Counted from the first letter of the stretch, positions 42,602-50,044 are shown. The stretch is DNA of 64,000 nucleotides from Chryseobacterium indologenes (GCA_016025055.1 CP065590.1:2542001-2606000), one strand, 5' to 3'. A program made the numbers and translations. Notes: generated by a model from the letters alone, not told the origin.

Positions 42602-43951
42602 ATGGAAGATACGCTTATTTACAATTATTCCGGTTCATCATCAGTCGTAAAGAAAAATGCTCTGGAAGAACTGTTTCTTGCTCAATATAGTGAGGTACGG
42701 AAAAATACTGATGTTCCCTGTTTTTTCTGGGGAAATGTACATCAACCCTTTATCCTGGCAAGGTGTCTGATTAGCCTTTCCAATATTGTGAAGTCCAGTT
42801 TCAATCTTTCGTCATTTCAGATGGCTTTGCTGAAAGATCCTATTGTAACTGTAGGAAATGAGAAACTCCGTTTTGAAGGATTTTCCCATTGTGCAGGAGT
42901 ATATGCAAGAGTGGATGTTTTGCCTGATGGGTTAGACGGGGAGTTTCTGGAAAACGGAACTACAAACGTAGATTTTAATCAAGTAATGATAACGGCTTTG
43001 GGAAGTATTCGCCCCAATGAAAAAATAATGCTGTCAGTTGGTGCTAAAGAAGTTGGACTCTATAAAGAAGAAAAAAAGGTAGTAGAAAGAAAAGTACCCT
43101 TGCCTGTAAAATGGATCAAAGGATTAGGAACTGTTCAGATATATTTATCAGAATCTGAAGAACGGTACACTTTTAATAAAATTCAGACACAACAGCTCTT
43201 CAGGGGGATGCCAAAAGGAATAGTAAAATCTGATTATTATCTTATCTTAAGAGGAAACAAACCGATGTTCTCGCCTGTGAAATCCGCAGATGCCATATGC
43301 ATCGGAGGGCTTCATCGTCTCCGCCTGCTGGAACCTTTGCTTCCATATATTGATACCATACAGGTTTTTGCACATCCTAATATGCGCTCTACTACCTGGC
43401 AGCTACGTATGGGAAATATAAGGTTTATTTTTTCTTTATCAAGAGAATGCTGGCGTGGCTTTTCGGGTGAAGGGGCGCTTCTGGATAATCTGATAGAAGA
43501 GGTTTCAGATGAATGGATCGATGCTGTTGATAAATATGCCTATGCAAATCAATCTTTCAGTACGGCAATGTTGTTATTAGAGGAAAACATCAGTTTGACA
43601 AAGGTTGATAACCTTACCGGAAGACTTGCTGCAATGGGATTATTAGGGTATGACCTTGATGATCGTGAGTTTTTCTATCGCAGATTACCTTTTAAACTAA
43701 ACCGTATTATAGAATTAAATCCTCGTATGAAAAATGCGGAAAAGCTGATCAATGAAGGGAAAGTAGATATTCTGAATAATACAGAAGAACGAACGGAAGC
43801 CAGGGTAGAAGGAACGGGGGTACACCACACTGTAATTATTGAAGAAGAAAAAGAACGCTGCACCTGTGAATGGTTTAGCAAGTATCAGGGAGAAAGAGGT
43901 CCCTGCAAACACGTTCTGGCTGTGAAAAAAGTAATAAATGTAGTACATTAG
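42602..43951 (+). CDS. SWIM zinc-finger protein
   Basis: The 449-residue protein ends with CTCEWFSKYQGERGPCKHVL, a SWIM motif (CxC..CxH) that binds zinc and is thought to bind nucleic acid or protein. The N-terminal 380 residues include FEGFSHCAGVYARVDVLPDG and IQVFAHPNMRSTTWQLRMGN. It forms a two-gene unit with the DUF6493 gene and ends at the strong terminator at 43953. Neighbouring TROVE and Y-RNA genes suggest an RNA-related role, but this is only association. Confidence 0.85.
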   Translation: MEDTLIYNYSGSSSVVKKNALEELFLAQYSEVRKNTDVPCFFWGNVHQPFILARCLISLSNIVKSSFNLSSFQMALLKDPIVTVGNEKLRFEGFSHCAGVYARVDVLPDGLDGEFLENGTTNVDFNQVMITALGSIRPNEKIMLSVGAKEVGLYKEEKKVVERKVPLPVKWIKGLGTVQIYLSESEERYTFNKIQTQQLFRGMPKGIVKSDYYLILRGNKPMFSPVKSADAICIGGLHRLRLLEPLLPYIDTIQVFAHPNMRSTTWQLRMGNIRFIFSLSRECWRGFSGEGALLDNLIEEVSDEWIDAVDKYAYANQSFSTAMLLLEENISLTKVDNLTGRLAAMGLLGYDLDDREFFYRRLPFKLNRIIELNPRMKNAEKLINEGKVDILNNTEERTEARVEGTGVHHTVIIEEEKERCTCEWFSKYQGERGPCKHVLAVKKVINVVH

Positions 43952-43952
43952 A

Positions 43953-43989
43953 AAGATTCCGGCAAGCCCAGAGGGCTTGCCGGAATCTT
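43953..43989 (+). terminator. Strong terminator between convergent genes
   Basis: A 17-bp perfect stem AAGATTCCGGCAAGCCC/GGGCTTGCCGGAATCTT with a 3-base loop. Confidence 0.88.
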
Positions 43990-44019
43990 AGTATTATTGT
44001 CAGGACTTATCCCGAAAAT

Positions 44020-44465
44020 TTATTGAAGATTCATCCAGTCTTTATAAGGTAATACCCCAAGTTCCGGTTTACCTTCTCCTTCCAATATTGAGATAAACTC
44101 GAGCTGGTTACCATCCGGATCATTAAAATAAATAGCCAGTGCAGGCATCCATGCAAACACCATGGGCTGTACAGATCCGTCTTTCAGAAAATTATAAGGT
44201 TGTAAAGATTTGTTTGTAAGAAAATCTACCGAATAATTCAGAATATCTTCCTTAGTACTTGTAAATGCGAAATGTCTGGTCTGAAGATTTTCCTTTTGTT
44301 CCCACAATCCGAGCATAAACTCTTTTTTTCACCAATCCATAAAAAAGCAATGGGTCTCGTTTCATCCCTATGAGCCAATGTTAATCCCAATACGTCCGTG
44401 TAAAACTGAATTGCGTTTTCCAAATTACTTACCTGAACATGTGTTTCATATAGTCCTTTAATCAT
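44020..44465 (-). pseudogene. VOC-family protein, frame broken at a 7-base homopolymer
   Basis: The N-terminal frame (from 44465) gives MIKGLYETHVQVSNLENAIQ and ends after IGEKK. The C-terminal frame (to 44020) continues EFMLGLWEQKENLQ and ends with AIYFNDPDGNQLEFISILEG, a VOC metal-site segment. Adding one base to the T7 run at 44323-44329 joins them into a normal protein of about 150 residues. Sequence error is a strong possibility. The gene faces the SWIM gene across a terminator. Confidence 0.75.
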
Positions 44466-44647
44466 AGCTTTAATTTATGGATACAAAACTAGAAAACATG
44501 AATCCAAAAGCCTGATAATACCGATTTCTTTCATGAAAATCAATCATAGAAGAATTTTATGAATTGATATCTGTTCGTACTATGCTAAGCCTTCTCCATA
44601 TTCGAGAATAACAATACAGCTAAAAAAAAATCACATAAAAATTAATT

Positions 44648-44682
44648 ACGCAAAAAGATTGCGCAATAACGTTTTTACTTTG
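44648..44682 (+). promoter_or_regulatory. Shared stress-type promoter motif, TROVE copy
   Basis: ACGCAAAAAGATTGCGCA is followed by 9 bases and TTACTTTG. It is one of three copies with the same spacing. The region contains the palindrome ATTGCGCAAT (44658-44667). The TROVE ATG is 56 bases downstream. Confidence 0.6.
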
Positions 44683-44738
44683 CATCAGAAATCAGAGAGG
44701 AAGTGATCTTCCTAATGTTTAACAAAAAACAGTAACTC

Positions 44739-46256
44739 ATGAAATTTAATTTTTTAAGAAAAGAGAATAAAGTAGTATTGAACTATGAAGGAGCCAAAGC
44801 ATACACAATCACACCTGCAGAAGAATTGTATACTGCTGTTGTTACAACAGGACTGTCAGATACAGCCTATGAAAAAGGAAATGACAGATTGGAAAGAATC
44901 CGTTCTCTGATCAAAAAAAATGATCCTGAATTCGTAGCGAAGCTGGCCGTATATGCCAGAAAAGATATGTACCTGCGTTCCATTCCATTGGTTTTGACGA
45001 CTGAATTGGCGAAACAGGTTTCAGGTACTGATCTGGTAAGCCGTACGGTAGACGGCGTTGTTCAAAGAGCAGACGAAATTACAGAATTACTGGCTTATTA
45101 TCAGCTTGCCAACAAAAGAACAGAAACCAAAAAACTGAATAAATTATCCAAACAGATTCAGAAAGGTTTGATGAAGTCATTCAACAAATTTGATGAATAC
45201 CAGTTTGCAAAATACAACAGGAAAGCTGAGGTAACCTTGAGAGATGCCCTGTTTTTGGTTCACCCGAAGGCTAAAGATGAAAGCCAGCAGATCATTTTCA
45301 ACAAAATCGTGAATGATATGTTGGAAACACCTTATACGTGGGAAGTAGAGCTTTCAACACTGGGTCAGAAGAAATTTGTCACCGATACCGAAAGAAAATC
45401 TGCATTTAAAAATAAGTGGGAAGAATTAATTTTCAGTAATAAACTGGGCTATATGGCCACGTTGCGAAACCTGAGAAATATCCTTGAAGCAGGTGTTTCA
45501 TCTGATGCCATGAACAAAGTATGCAGATATCTGTCTGATGAAAAGGCAGTATCCCATTCAAAACAGCTTCCTTTCCGTTTCCTGGCGGCATACAGAGAAT
45601 TAAAAACGGTCGATTCTCCTTACGTATCCTCCATATTGGAAGCCTTGGAAGAGGCCGTTATCGTCAGTGCCGGAAACATCAGGGGCTTTGGTTTTGAAAC
45701 CTCTGTTGTGATTGCAGCAGACGTATCTGGTTCTATGCAAAAACCGGTGTCCAAAAAAAGCAAAGTATTGCTGTACGATATCGGCTTGCTGATGTCGATG
45801 ATGTTGCAATCACAATGTAAAAATGTGGTGACAGGTATATTCGGTGACCGTTGGCTACGTGTTCCGATGCCTAAAAGTGGGATCCTGAGAAATGTAGACG
45901 CTTTTTACAAACGTGAAGGTGAAGTGGGCTACTCTACAAACGGCTACCTGGTCCTTGAAGACCTGATCAAAAGAGAGGAAAAAGCAGATAAAATCATGTT
46001 GTTTACAGACACCCAGCTATGGGATAGTTCGGGAAACAGAAATTCTTTTGAAAATTTGTGGAACCGATACAAAGCCATTGCTCCTCATGCAAAATTATAT
46101 ATTTTTGACCTGGCAGGTTATGGAAGACAGCCGCTCGATATCACAAAAAATGATGTGTACCTTATTGCAGGTTGGTCAGATAAAATTTTCGAGGTGTTGA
46201 ATGCCTTGGAAGACCGTAAATCTGCAGTGCAGATGATACAAAAAGTAGTGCTGTAA
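44739..46256 (+). CDS. TROVE-domain (Ro60/Rsr-like) RNA-binding protein with vWA domain
   Basis: The 505-residue protein has an N-terminal TROVE helical ring (EELYTAVVTTGLSDTAYEKG, LAVYARKDMYLRSIPLVLTT, RNLRNILEAGVSSDAM) to about residue 320. A vWA domain follows with MIDAS motif AADVSGSM and TDTQLWDSSG near the end. Bacterial Rsr proteins bind Y RNAs and the 3' ends of misfolded or damaged RNAs and help RNA quality control and stress survival. Nine Y-RNA-like sequences follow it within 2.4 kb, and its promoter motif is shared with theirs, which supports the assignment strongly. No RtcB is in the window. Confidence 0.95.
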   Translation: MKFNFLRKENKVVLNYEGAKAYTITPAEELYTAVVTTGLSDTAYEKGNDRLERIRSLIKKNDPEFVAKLAVYARKDMYLRSIPLVLTTELAKQVSGTDLVSRTVDGVVQRADEITELLAYYQLANKRTETKKLNKLSKQIQKGLMKSFNKFDEYQFAKYNRKAEVTLRDALFLVHPKAKDESQQIIFNKIVNDMLETPYTWEVELSTLGQKKFVTDTERKSAFKNKWEELIFSNKLGYMATLRNLRNILEAGVSSDAMNKVCRYLSDEKAVSHSKQLPFRFLAAYRELKTVDSPYVSSILEALEEAVIVSAGNIRGFGFETSVVIAADVSGSMQKPVSKKSKVLLYDIGLLMSMMLQSQCKNVVTGIFGDRWLRVPMPKSGILRNVDAFYKREGEVGYSTNGYLVLEDLIKREEKADKIMLFTDTQLWDSSGNRNSFENLWNRYKAIAPHAKLYIFDLAGYGRQPLDITKNDVYLIAGWSDKIFEVLNALEDRKSAVQMIQKVVL

Positions 46257-46477
46257 AAGGCACTGCTTTTATAAAACTGATAGCCATTATTTTTTTCAGG
46301 AGCTTATTCCCGCTTTCCACTCTATCTTTTTCGCCAAGGCTTTTTTACAAAGCCATTTCAGAAAAAGGATGCCGTTGCAATCGGGGCTAGAATAAAAACT
46401 TGTAAATTATAAAACTATATTGAGGTTTATTAATACCCTTGAAATCAAAACGAACAAAATAATAGGCATAATAACGG

Positions 46478-46555
46478 CCAATGTCGTAGCTAAGAGTTTC
46501 ATCGTCAACTTTTAATTTGAACAGAATCAAAAAACTCTTATCCATTGTTACTTGG
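46478..46555 (+). ncRNA. Y-RNA-like RNA 1 (short form), upstream of DUF6584 gene
   Basis: Terminal stem CCAA-TG/TA-C-TTGG with bulged C, then the YCGT motif (GTCGTA), and inner stem TAAGAGTTT/AAACTCTTA. It has no tRNA module. A 27-base block (46491-46517) is identical to one in RNA 3 (47243-47269). Confidence 0.65.
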
Positions 46556-46575
46556 TTTTCTAATAAAAATAAATA

Positions 46576-47100
46576 ATGTCAAACATATTTTACAAAATCG
46601 AACAGGATTTGAAAGAAGGGAGAAAGAAAAAAGCATGTGATCGGTTAAGGAATCTGATTAATCAGTCACCGGATGATATTTCCCTTAGAAAGAGTCTGGG
46701 AAATATTTACTATGAGGCAGGCTTTCTGGATGAAGCTGGGAAATTTTGGATCCTCTGCGAGCCTGAGAATGATACAATGAAAATGGCAGTAGAAGTATAT
46801 AGAAAATCCTTGAGTAGTTCAGGGAACGCCATTTTAAAAGATATTGTTTTCAGAGGGGATAAAAACCTGCTTGATGATTACGCAAAAAATGTAATCTCCG
46901 GACTTGAAGAGAATAGTTTTAAACTAACAAAACAGATACCTGAATTCAAACGTAAAGCAATCGTAAAGGAAATCCCGACATCTGAAATTAACTTTTTTAC
47001 AAAAGCAGGCATTTTTTTACTAATTGGACTCGTTATTTTACTGCCTGTTTTAGGGATTGTAAAAATATTTGAAATACTAAATTCATTTTTTTCGCATTAA
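46576..47100 (+). CDS. DUF6584-family TPR-like protein with C-terminal membrane helix
   Basis: The 174-residue protein has a TPR-like N-terminal part (EGRKKKACDRLRNLINQSPD, LRKSLGNIYYEAGFLDEAGK) and one C-terminal membrane helix (AGIFLLIGLVILLPVLGIVK). It resembles the DUF6584 family. Its 5' region carries a Y-RNA-like element, and the Y-RNA array promoter motif begins 10 bases after its stop. The function is unknown; a link to the TROVE system is suggested by position only. Confidence 0.72.
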   Translation: MSNIFYKIEQDLKEGRKKKACDRLRNLINQSPDDISLRKSLGNIYYEAGFLDEAGKFWILCEPENDTMKMAVEVYRKSLSSSGNAILKDIVFRGDKNLLDDYAKNVISGLEENSFKLTKQIPEFKRKAIVKEIPTSEINFFTKAGIFLLIGLVILLPVLGIVKIFEILNSFFSH

Positions 47101-47109
47101 AAAAACAGC

Positions 47110-47144
47110 TGCGTAAAAAGAATGCGTACTTCACTTCTAATTTT
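47110..47144 (+). promoter_or_regulatory. Shared stress-type promoter motif, Y-RNA array copy
   Basis: GCGTAAAAAGAATGCGTA is followed by 9 bases and the -7 box TAATTTTG. The first downstream Y-like RNA starts about 12 bases later, at 47156. Confidence 0.6.
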
Positions 47145-47155
47145 GCAGTGTCAAT

Positions 47156-47223
47156 ATATCGGTGCCGTAAGAAAGACCTTCTTCGAATCCAAACTGACAG
47201 AGTCTTTCATCAGATTGTCCGGT
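47156..47223 (+). ncRNA. Y-RNA-like RNA 2 (short form)
   Basis: Terminal stem TATCGG-TG/TTG-T-CCGGTA (bulged T in place of C), then GCCGTA, inner stem GAAAGAC/GTCTTTC. Its stems are completely different in sequence from RNAs 1 and 3 but keep the same layout. Confidence 0.65.
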
Positions 47224-47229
47224 AGTATA

Positions 47230-47303
47230 ACCAATGCCGTAACTAAGAGTTTCATCGTCAACTTTTAATTGAATTATCATTTACTCTTAGAATAAATTGC
47301 TTG
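47230..47303 (+). ncRNA. Y-RNA-like RNA 3 (short form)
   Basis: Terminal stem CCAA-TG/TTG-C-TTGG with bulged C, GCCGTA motif, inner stem TAAGAGT/ACTCTTA, and a loop sharing 27 bases with RNA 1. Confidence 0.65.
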
Positions 47304-47400
47304 GTTTTTTATAAAAAATAAGTAGATAAAACTAATAGCTATGAGTCATCATAAACCTAATGTAAAGGGAGCATTGTATTGAGGTTAATACTCAATATTT

Positions 47401-47622
47401 ATGAAAAAAGCTAAAAGGCTAAAGCAAAAATTCGGATTCAATACCTATGGGTTAATTGATTTTCCGAAGAAAATATCCGGGGTGCAGATCTCCAGAATTT
47501 TATATGGAACTGAATTGGGATGTTCATACTGTTTTCCACACGGTATCGAAGTGGTAAACGCAACATATACCAAATACCGGAGAAACTGGAAGAAATACAG
47601 AAAAACCCAATGGAAAAATTAA
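47401..47622 (+). CDS. Small basic protein with CSYCFPHG motif inside the Y-RNA array
   Basis: The 73-residue, Lys/Arg-rich protein has RLKQKFGFNTYGLIDFPKKI, GCSYCFPHGIEV and a strongly basic tail (YTKYRRNWKKYRKTQWKN). The CxxC pair plus His could bind zinc, and the charge suggests RNA contact. It lies between the short and long Y-RNA-like elements on the same strand; its stop is 3 bases before RNA 4. I do not know the family. The clear start and skewed composition support a real gene. Confidence 0.6.
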   Translation: MKKAKRLKQKFGFNTYGLIDFPKKISGVQISRILYGTELGCSYCFPHGIEVVNATYTKYRRNWKKYRKTQWKN

Positions 47623-47624
47623 AA

Positions 47625-47753
47625 GAGTAAGTGTCGTAAAACAGAGATCCTTCGTGGGAACGGTAATACAGGTTCGAATCCTGTTCTGCAATGGCAGATA
47701 GTAGAATGGTAACACGCCGTTAGTAAGCCTCTGTTTGACGTATTACCTTGCTT
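47625..47753 (+). ncRNA. YrlA-like Y RNA 4 with permuted tRNA module
   Basis: Terminal stem TAAG-TG/TA-C-CTTG with bulged C and GTCGTA motif; inner stem AAACAGAG/CTCTGTTT. Inside are T-arm ACAGG-TTCGAAT-CCTGT, an acceptor-like hairpin TCTGC-AATG-GCAGA and a D-arm-like AGTAGAATGGTAACAC: a tRNA in circularly permuted order. Confidence 0.78.
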
Positions 47754-47762
47754 CAACATACT

Positions 47763-47901
47763 CAGGTGTCGTTTTTTGGAATCATACTTCGATTCACACC
47801 ATCCGGTCACAGGTTCGATTCCTGTCATTCCTGCTGTAAACGGAATGTAGCTCAGCAGGTGGAGCAGATGGAAAAAGAAAGATTCCGCCACTATTACCCT
47901 G
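47763..47901 (+). ncRNA. YrlA-like Y RNA 5 with permuted tRNA module
   Basis: Terminal stem CAGG-TG/TA-C-CCTG, GTCGTT, inner stem GGAATC/GATTCC. T-arm ACAGG-TTCGATT-CCTGT, acceptor-like CATTCC/GGAATG, D-arm TAGCTCAGCAGGTGGAGC. Confidence 0.8.
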
Positions 47902-47909
47902 ATTGTATA

Positions 47910-48017
47910 AAAGAGTGCCGTAGAAAAGGCTTACTTCGGTAAATCTTATGATATTGGTTCGACTCCAGAAAGATCATGAAAGAGATCTGTAAAAGTCTTT
48001 TCACAGCTTGCCTCTTT
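47910..48017 (+). ncRNA. YrlA-like Y RNA 6, D-arm reduced
   Basis: Terminal stem AAAGAG-TG/GC-C-CTCTTT read with one bulged C (strand 3' part GCCTCTTT), GCCGTA, inner stem GAAAAGGCT/AGTCTTTTC. The T-arm TTGG-TTCGACT-CCAG and acceptor-like AGATC/GATCT are present, but no D-arm. Confidence 0.7.
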
Positions 48018-48052
48018 ATTATTTAAATATATTGATTAGCATAGAAAAACAT

Positions 48053-48195
48053 AATCAGGTGTCGTCTCAGAATCATACTTCGGATTGAGTAAACATTGGG
48101 TCGCAGGTTCGAATCCTGCCTTTTCCCTCGAAAAGGAGAAGTAGCTCAGCAGGTAGAGCAAATGCACGAACGATTCTGGCCTTATTACCTTGGTT
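48053..48195 (+). ncRNA. YrlA-like Y RNA 7 with permuted tRNA module
   Basis: Terminal stem AATCAGG-TG/TA-C-CTTGGTT, GTCGTC, inner stem CAGAATC/GATTCTG. T-arm GCAGG-TTCGAAT-CCTGC, acceptor-like CTTTTCC/GGAGAAG (7 bp), D-arm TAGCTCAGCAGGTAGAGC. It is the best-formed copy. Confidence 0.82.
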
Positions 48196-48203
48196 AAAAA
48201 AAT

Positions 48204-48356
48204 AAACAAGTGCCGTAGAATAGTGTTACTTCGATCATCACGACGGGGACACGGGTTCGAGTCCCGTCTCTTCCACCGAAAAGACACAAGTGTCACAGGA
48301 AGAGTAGCTCAGTGGGGTAGAGCACGACATTACATATTCAGTGATTGCCTTGGTTT
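48204..48356 (+). ncRNA. YrlA-like Y RNA 8 with permuted tRNA module
   Basis: Terminal stem CAAG-TG/TG-C-CTTG, GCCGTA, inner stem GAATAGTG/TTAC-a-TATTC. T-arm ACGGG-TTCGAGT-CCCGT, acceptor-like CTCTTCC/GGAAGAG (7 bp) closed by a loop with its own hairpin GACAC/GTGTC, D-arm TAGCTCAGTGGGGTAGAGC. Confidence 0.8.
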
Positions 48357-48369
48357 AAGATATATGGAA

Positions 48370-48474
48370 GCCGGAAGCGGGAAAATGGAAATCATCTTTG
48401 TAACATAATTTTCTAGCGGTAGGGAAGGGTAATTCCTGAAGACCATTACAACGTCCATTCTTTCCGCCTCCGGC
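48370..48474 (+). ncRNA. Long hairpin between Y RNAs 8 and 9
   Basis: GCCGGAAGCGGGAAAATGG pairs with CCATTCTTTCCGCCTCCGGC over about 17 positions around a 66-base loop. It is followed by CTCTTTTT, so it may be a terminator-like end or a separate RNA. It lacks the YCGT motif. Confidence 0.5.
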
Positions 48475-48488
48475 CTCTTTTTAAAAAA

Positions 48489-48617
48489 TAAAGTGTCGTT
48501 AGGAAGAAATCCATCGTACTCAATTGGGGAGGAATAGCGTAGCTGATCTTTACGGCAAGGCTATCCGGTTCGACTCCGGCTAACGTGAGCCCCGTTTTTT
48601 TCTTATTATTACCTTTA
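48489..48617 (+). ncRNA. Y-RNA-like RNA 9, last of the array
   Basis: Terminal stem TAAAG-TG/TA-C-CTTTA with bulged C, GTCGTT motif, inner stem AAGAAA/TTTCTT. It contains a T-arm-like CCGG-TTCGACT-CCGG and GGGG/CCCC pairing, but the module order differs from RNAs 4-8. A terminator follows at once. Confidence 0.7.
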
Positions 48618-48619
48618 CA

Positions 48620-48655
48620 AAAAAATGCCGGTATTTATTGACCGGCATTTTTTGT
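48620..48655 (+). terminator. Terminator of the Y-RNA array
   Basis: AATGCCGGT/ACCGGCATT with flanking A- and T-runs. It is bidirectional: the stop of the minus-strand HTH gene lies in its loop. Confidence 0.85.
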
Positions 48656-48973
48656 TGTATTCTCTAGCTCTTCTTCAAACATTGCTCTCCATTTTGCTAG
48701 GGTCGTTCTGCTTATTTTGTATTTTTTAGACATATAGCTTGTAGAATGACCATGCTTTTTTTGATATTGAAGCAACTTAAGCATTGTCTTTTTATCATAT
48801 GTTTTAAGCTTTTGATTTTCTTTGGAAGGCTTAAAAAGTTTATCATTAAACTTTAAAACATCTTCTGTAGTAGAAAGTTTTTCTAAAAGTTCTTTTATTT
48901 TTGGATCTTTTAATTTATCAGGATACTCCATTTTCAGCATATCCTGATAAATCTTTTTATAATTGGGCCGCAT
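48635..48973 (-). CDS. HTH protein, second member of a Chryseobacterium-type pair
   Basis: The 112-residue protein begins MRPNYKKIYQDMLKMEYPDK and ends with a helix-turn-helix (LLQYQKKHGHSTSYMSKKYK, ISRTTLAKWRAMFEEEL) like those of transposase OrfA or phage regulators. It starts 12 bases after the upstream HTH gene, so they form a pair. No transposase catalytic gene or inverted repeats are seen here, so mobility is not shown. Confidence 0.7.
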   Translation of the reverse strand: MRPNYKKIYQDMLKMEYPDKLKDPKIKELLEKLSTTEDVLKFNDKLFKPSKENQKLKTYDKKTMLKLLQYQKKHGHSTSYMSKKYKISRTTLAKWRAMFEEELENTTKNAGQ

Positions 48974-48984
48974 GCATATGGTGT

Positions 48985-49416
48985 TTATCCGTTGTTGGTA
49001 TTATCTGTCTTTTGAAGCCACCTGTGAAGGGTGCTTTTAGGAATTGAGTATTCCTTGATGACATCACTTTGAGTCATTTCTCCGGACAGAATTCTCTTCA
49101 TAATAAAATCCTTAATTTCCTGAGTGTAAATGTTCTTTCTGAAATAAGGAATTTTTTCAGATTTCTGTTGATTTTTATGAACGGCTGCCGGAGGAGCATA
49201 TAAAATTAAATGTGAACTATAGAGCCTGAAAAAATCATATTCCAATAATTTGCTCCACCTTAGAAGAAGATCAGCATCCAGTGACGCGCTGTTGTACATC
49301 TTTTCAACAGATTCTTCATCTTTACCCAGGAATTTACATATCCTCTCCATTGGTACTTCATTTTCATCAACCCTCTCCTTAATAAACTTTCCTATATGGA
49401 TCTCTTTATATAACAT
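48985..49416 (-). CDS. HTH protein, first member of a Chryseobacterium-type pair
   Basis: The 143-residue protein starts MLYKEIHIGKFIKERVDENE, has VPMERICKFLGKDEESVEKM and LLRWSKLLEYDFFRLYSSHL, and ends with an HTH (EMTQSDVIKEYSIPKSTLHR). I associate this form with multi-copy genes in Chryseobacterium that are often labelled transposase, but I have not checked copy number. The N-terminal half is an XRE-like HTH. The pair sits at the end of the Y-RNA array. Confidence 0.72.
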   Translation of the reverse strand: MLYKEIHIGKFIKERVDENEVPMERICKFLGKDEESVEKMYNSASLDADLLLRWSKLLEYDFFRLYSSHLILYAPPAAVHKNQQKSEKIPYFRKNIYTQEIKDFIMKRILSGEMTQSDVIKEYSIPKSTLHRWLQKTDNTNNG

Positions 49417-50029
49417 TTATTGAATATTATCTTTTATTAAACTAATGCAACGAAACTAAAAAGGTAGTATATCATTATGTATTGTAGGACATAATTCAAT
49501 TTTTTTTTGAAATTGCGAAAAGTGAAAATTATTCAGGAATCATAGAATACTTTAATAAAAAATGAAATTTCCGGGAAATTTCCGGGATAACTTAACTTCT
49601 TAAAAAAGATGTATTCATTGTTGCTTTAATACATGGAAATATATTCCTTATTATTGTAATGGGTTCATAACTTTCTTCTCCTTCAAACTTCTTTTTTCTT
49701 ACCATTTGTGTAAATAATATATTACCTATTAAAGTTCTGTCATGCAATTCTATTTTTTAAACGGTGATTTATTGCCGGGCTGTATGTGTTGACAACCAGT
49801 AGATTATGCTTTGTTTTTTTAATTCGCAATAAATAATCTGCTTAATGAGTTTCAAATTTAAACAAAAATTAAAAGCGGAATATGAATATTTACAAAAAAG
49901 TGGGTTTATAATCAAATTTTAATTAAAATTAACATATTATGTAAGCGGATGTGTGAATTATTTTGATAAGTTGAAATTATTTTTAAAAAAAGTGAAAATA
50001 AAAAAATTGTATAGAATTGCGTAAGTGTA
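49417..50029. other. Intergenic region upstream of SulP gene
   Basis: About 610 AT-rich bases. A short repeated TTTCCGGGA is seen at 49567-49585. I find no gene or RNA. Confidence 0.45.
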
Positions 50030-50037
50030 TACCTTTG
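50030..50037 (+). promoter_or_regulatory. -7 box TACCTTTG before the SulP gene
   Basis: A perfect TAnnTTTG box ends 7 bases before the ATG at 50045. The TGCGTA element at 50018 resembles the shared motif but with a different spacing. Confidence 0.45.
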
Positions 50038-50044
50038 TAGCTCA

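Noticed and set aside
44648..44682. Sigma-54 promoter for the TROVE gene, as in enterobacterial rsr operons
   Set aside because: No GG-N10-GC pair with correct -24/-12 spacing is seen; the flavobacterial -7 box and the shared 18-base element explain the site better.
47524..48296. Open minus frames across the Y-RNA array
   Set aside because: They are antisense to structured RNAs with covarying stems; no protein motif is seen.
48489..48617. Possible tmRNA (ssrA)
   Set aside because: It has a T-arm-like element and GGGG/CCCC pairing but lacks the tmRNA 5' half, a tag reading frame and a CCA end. It fits the Y-RNA terminal-stem pattern instead.
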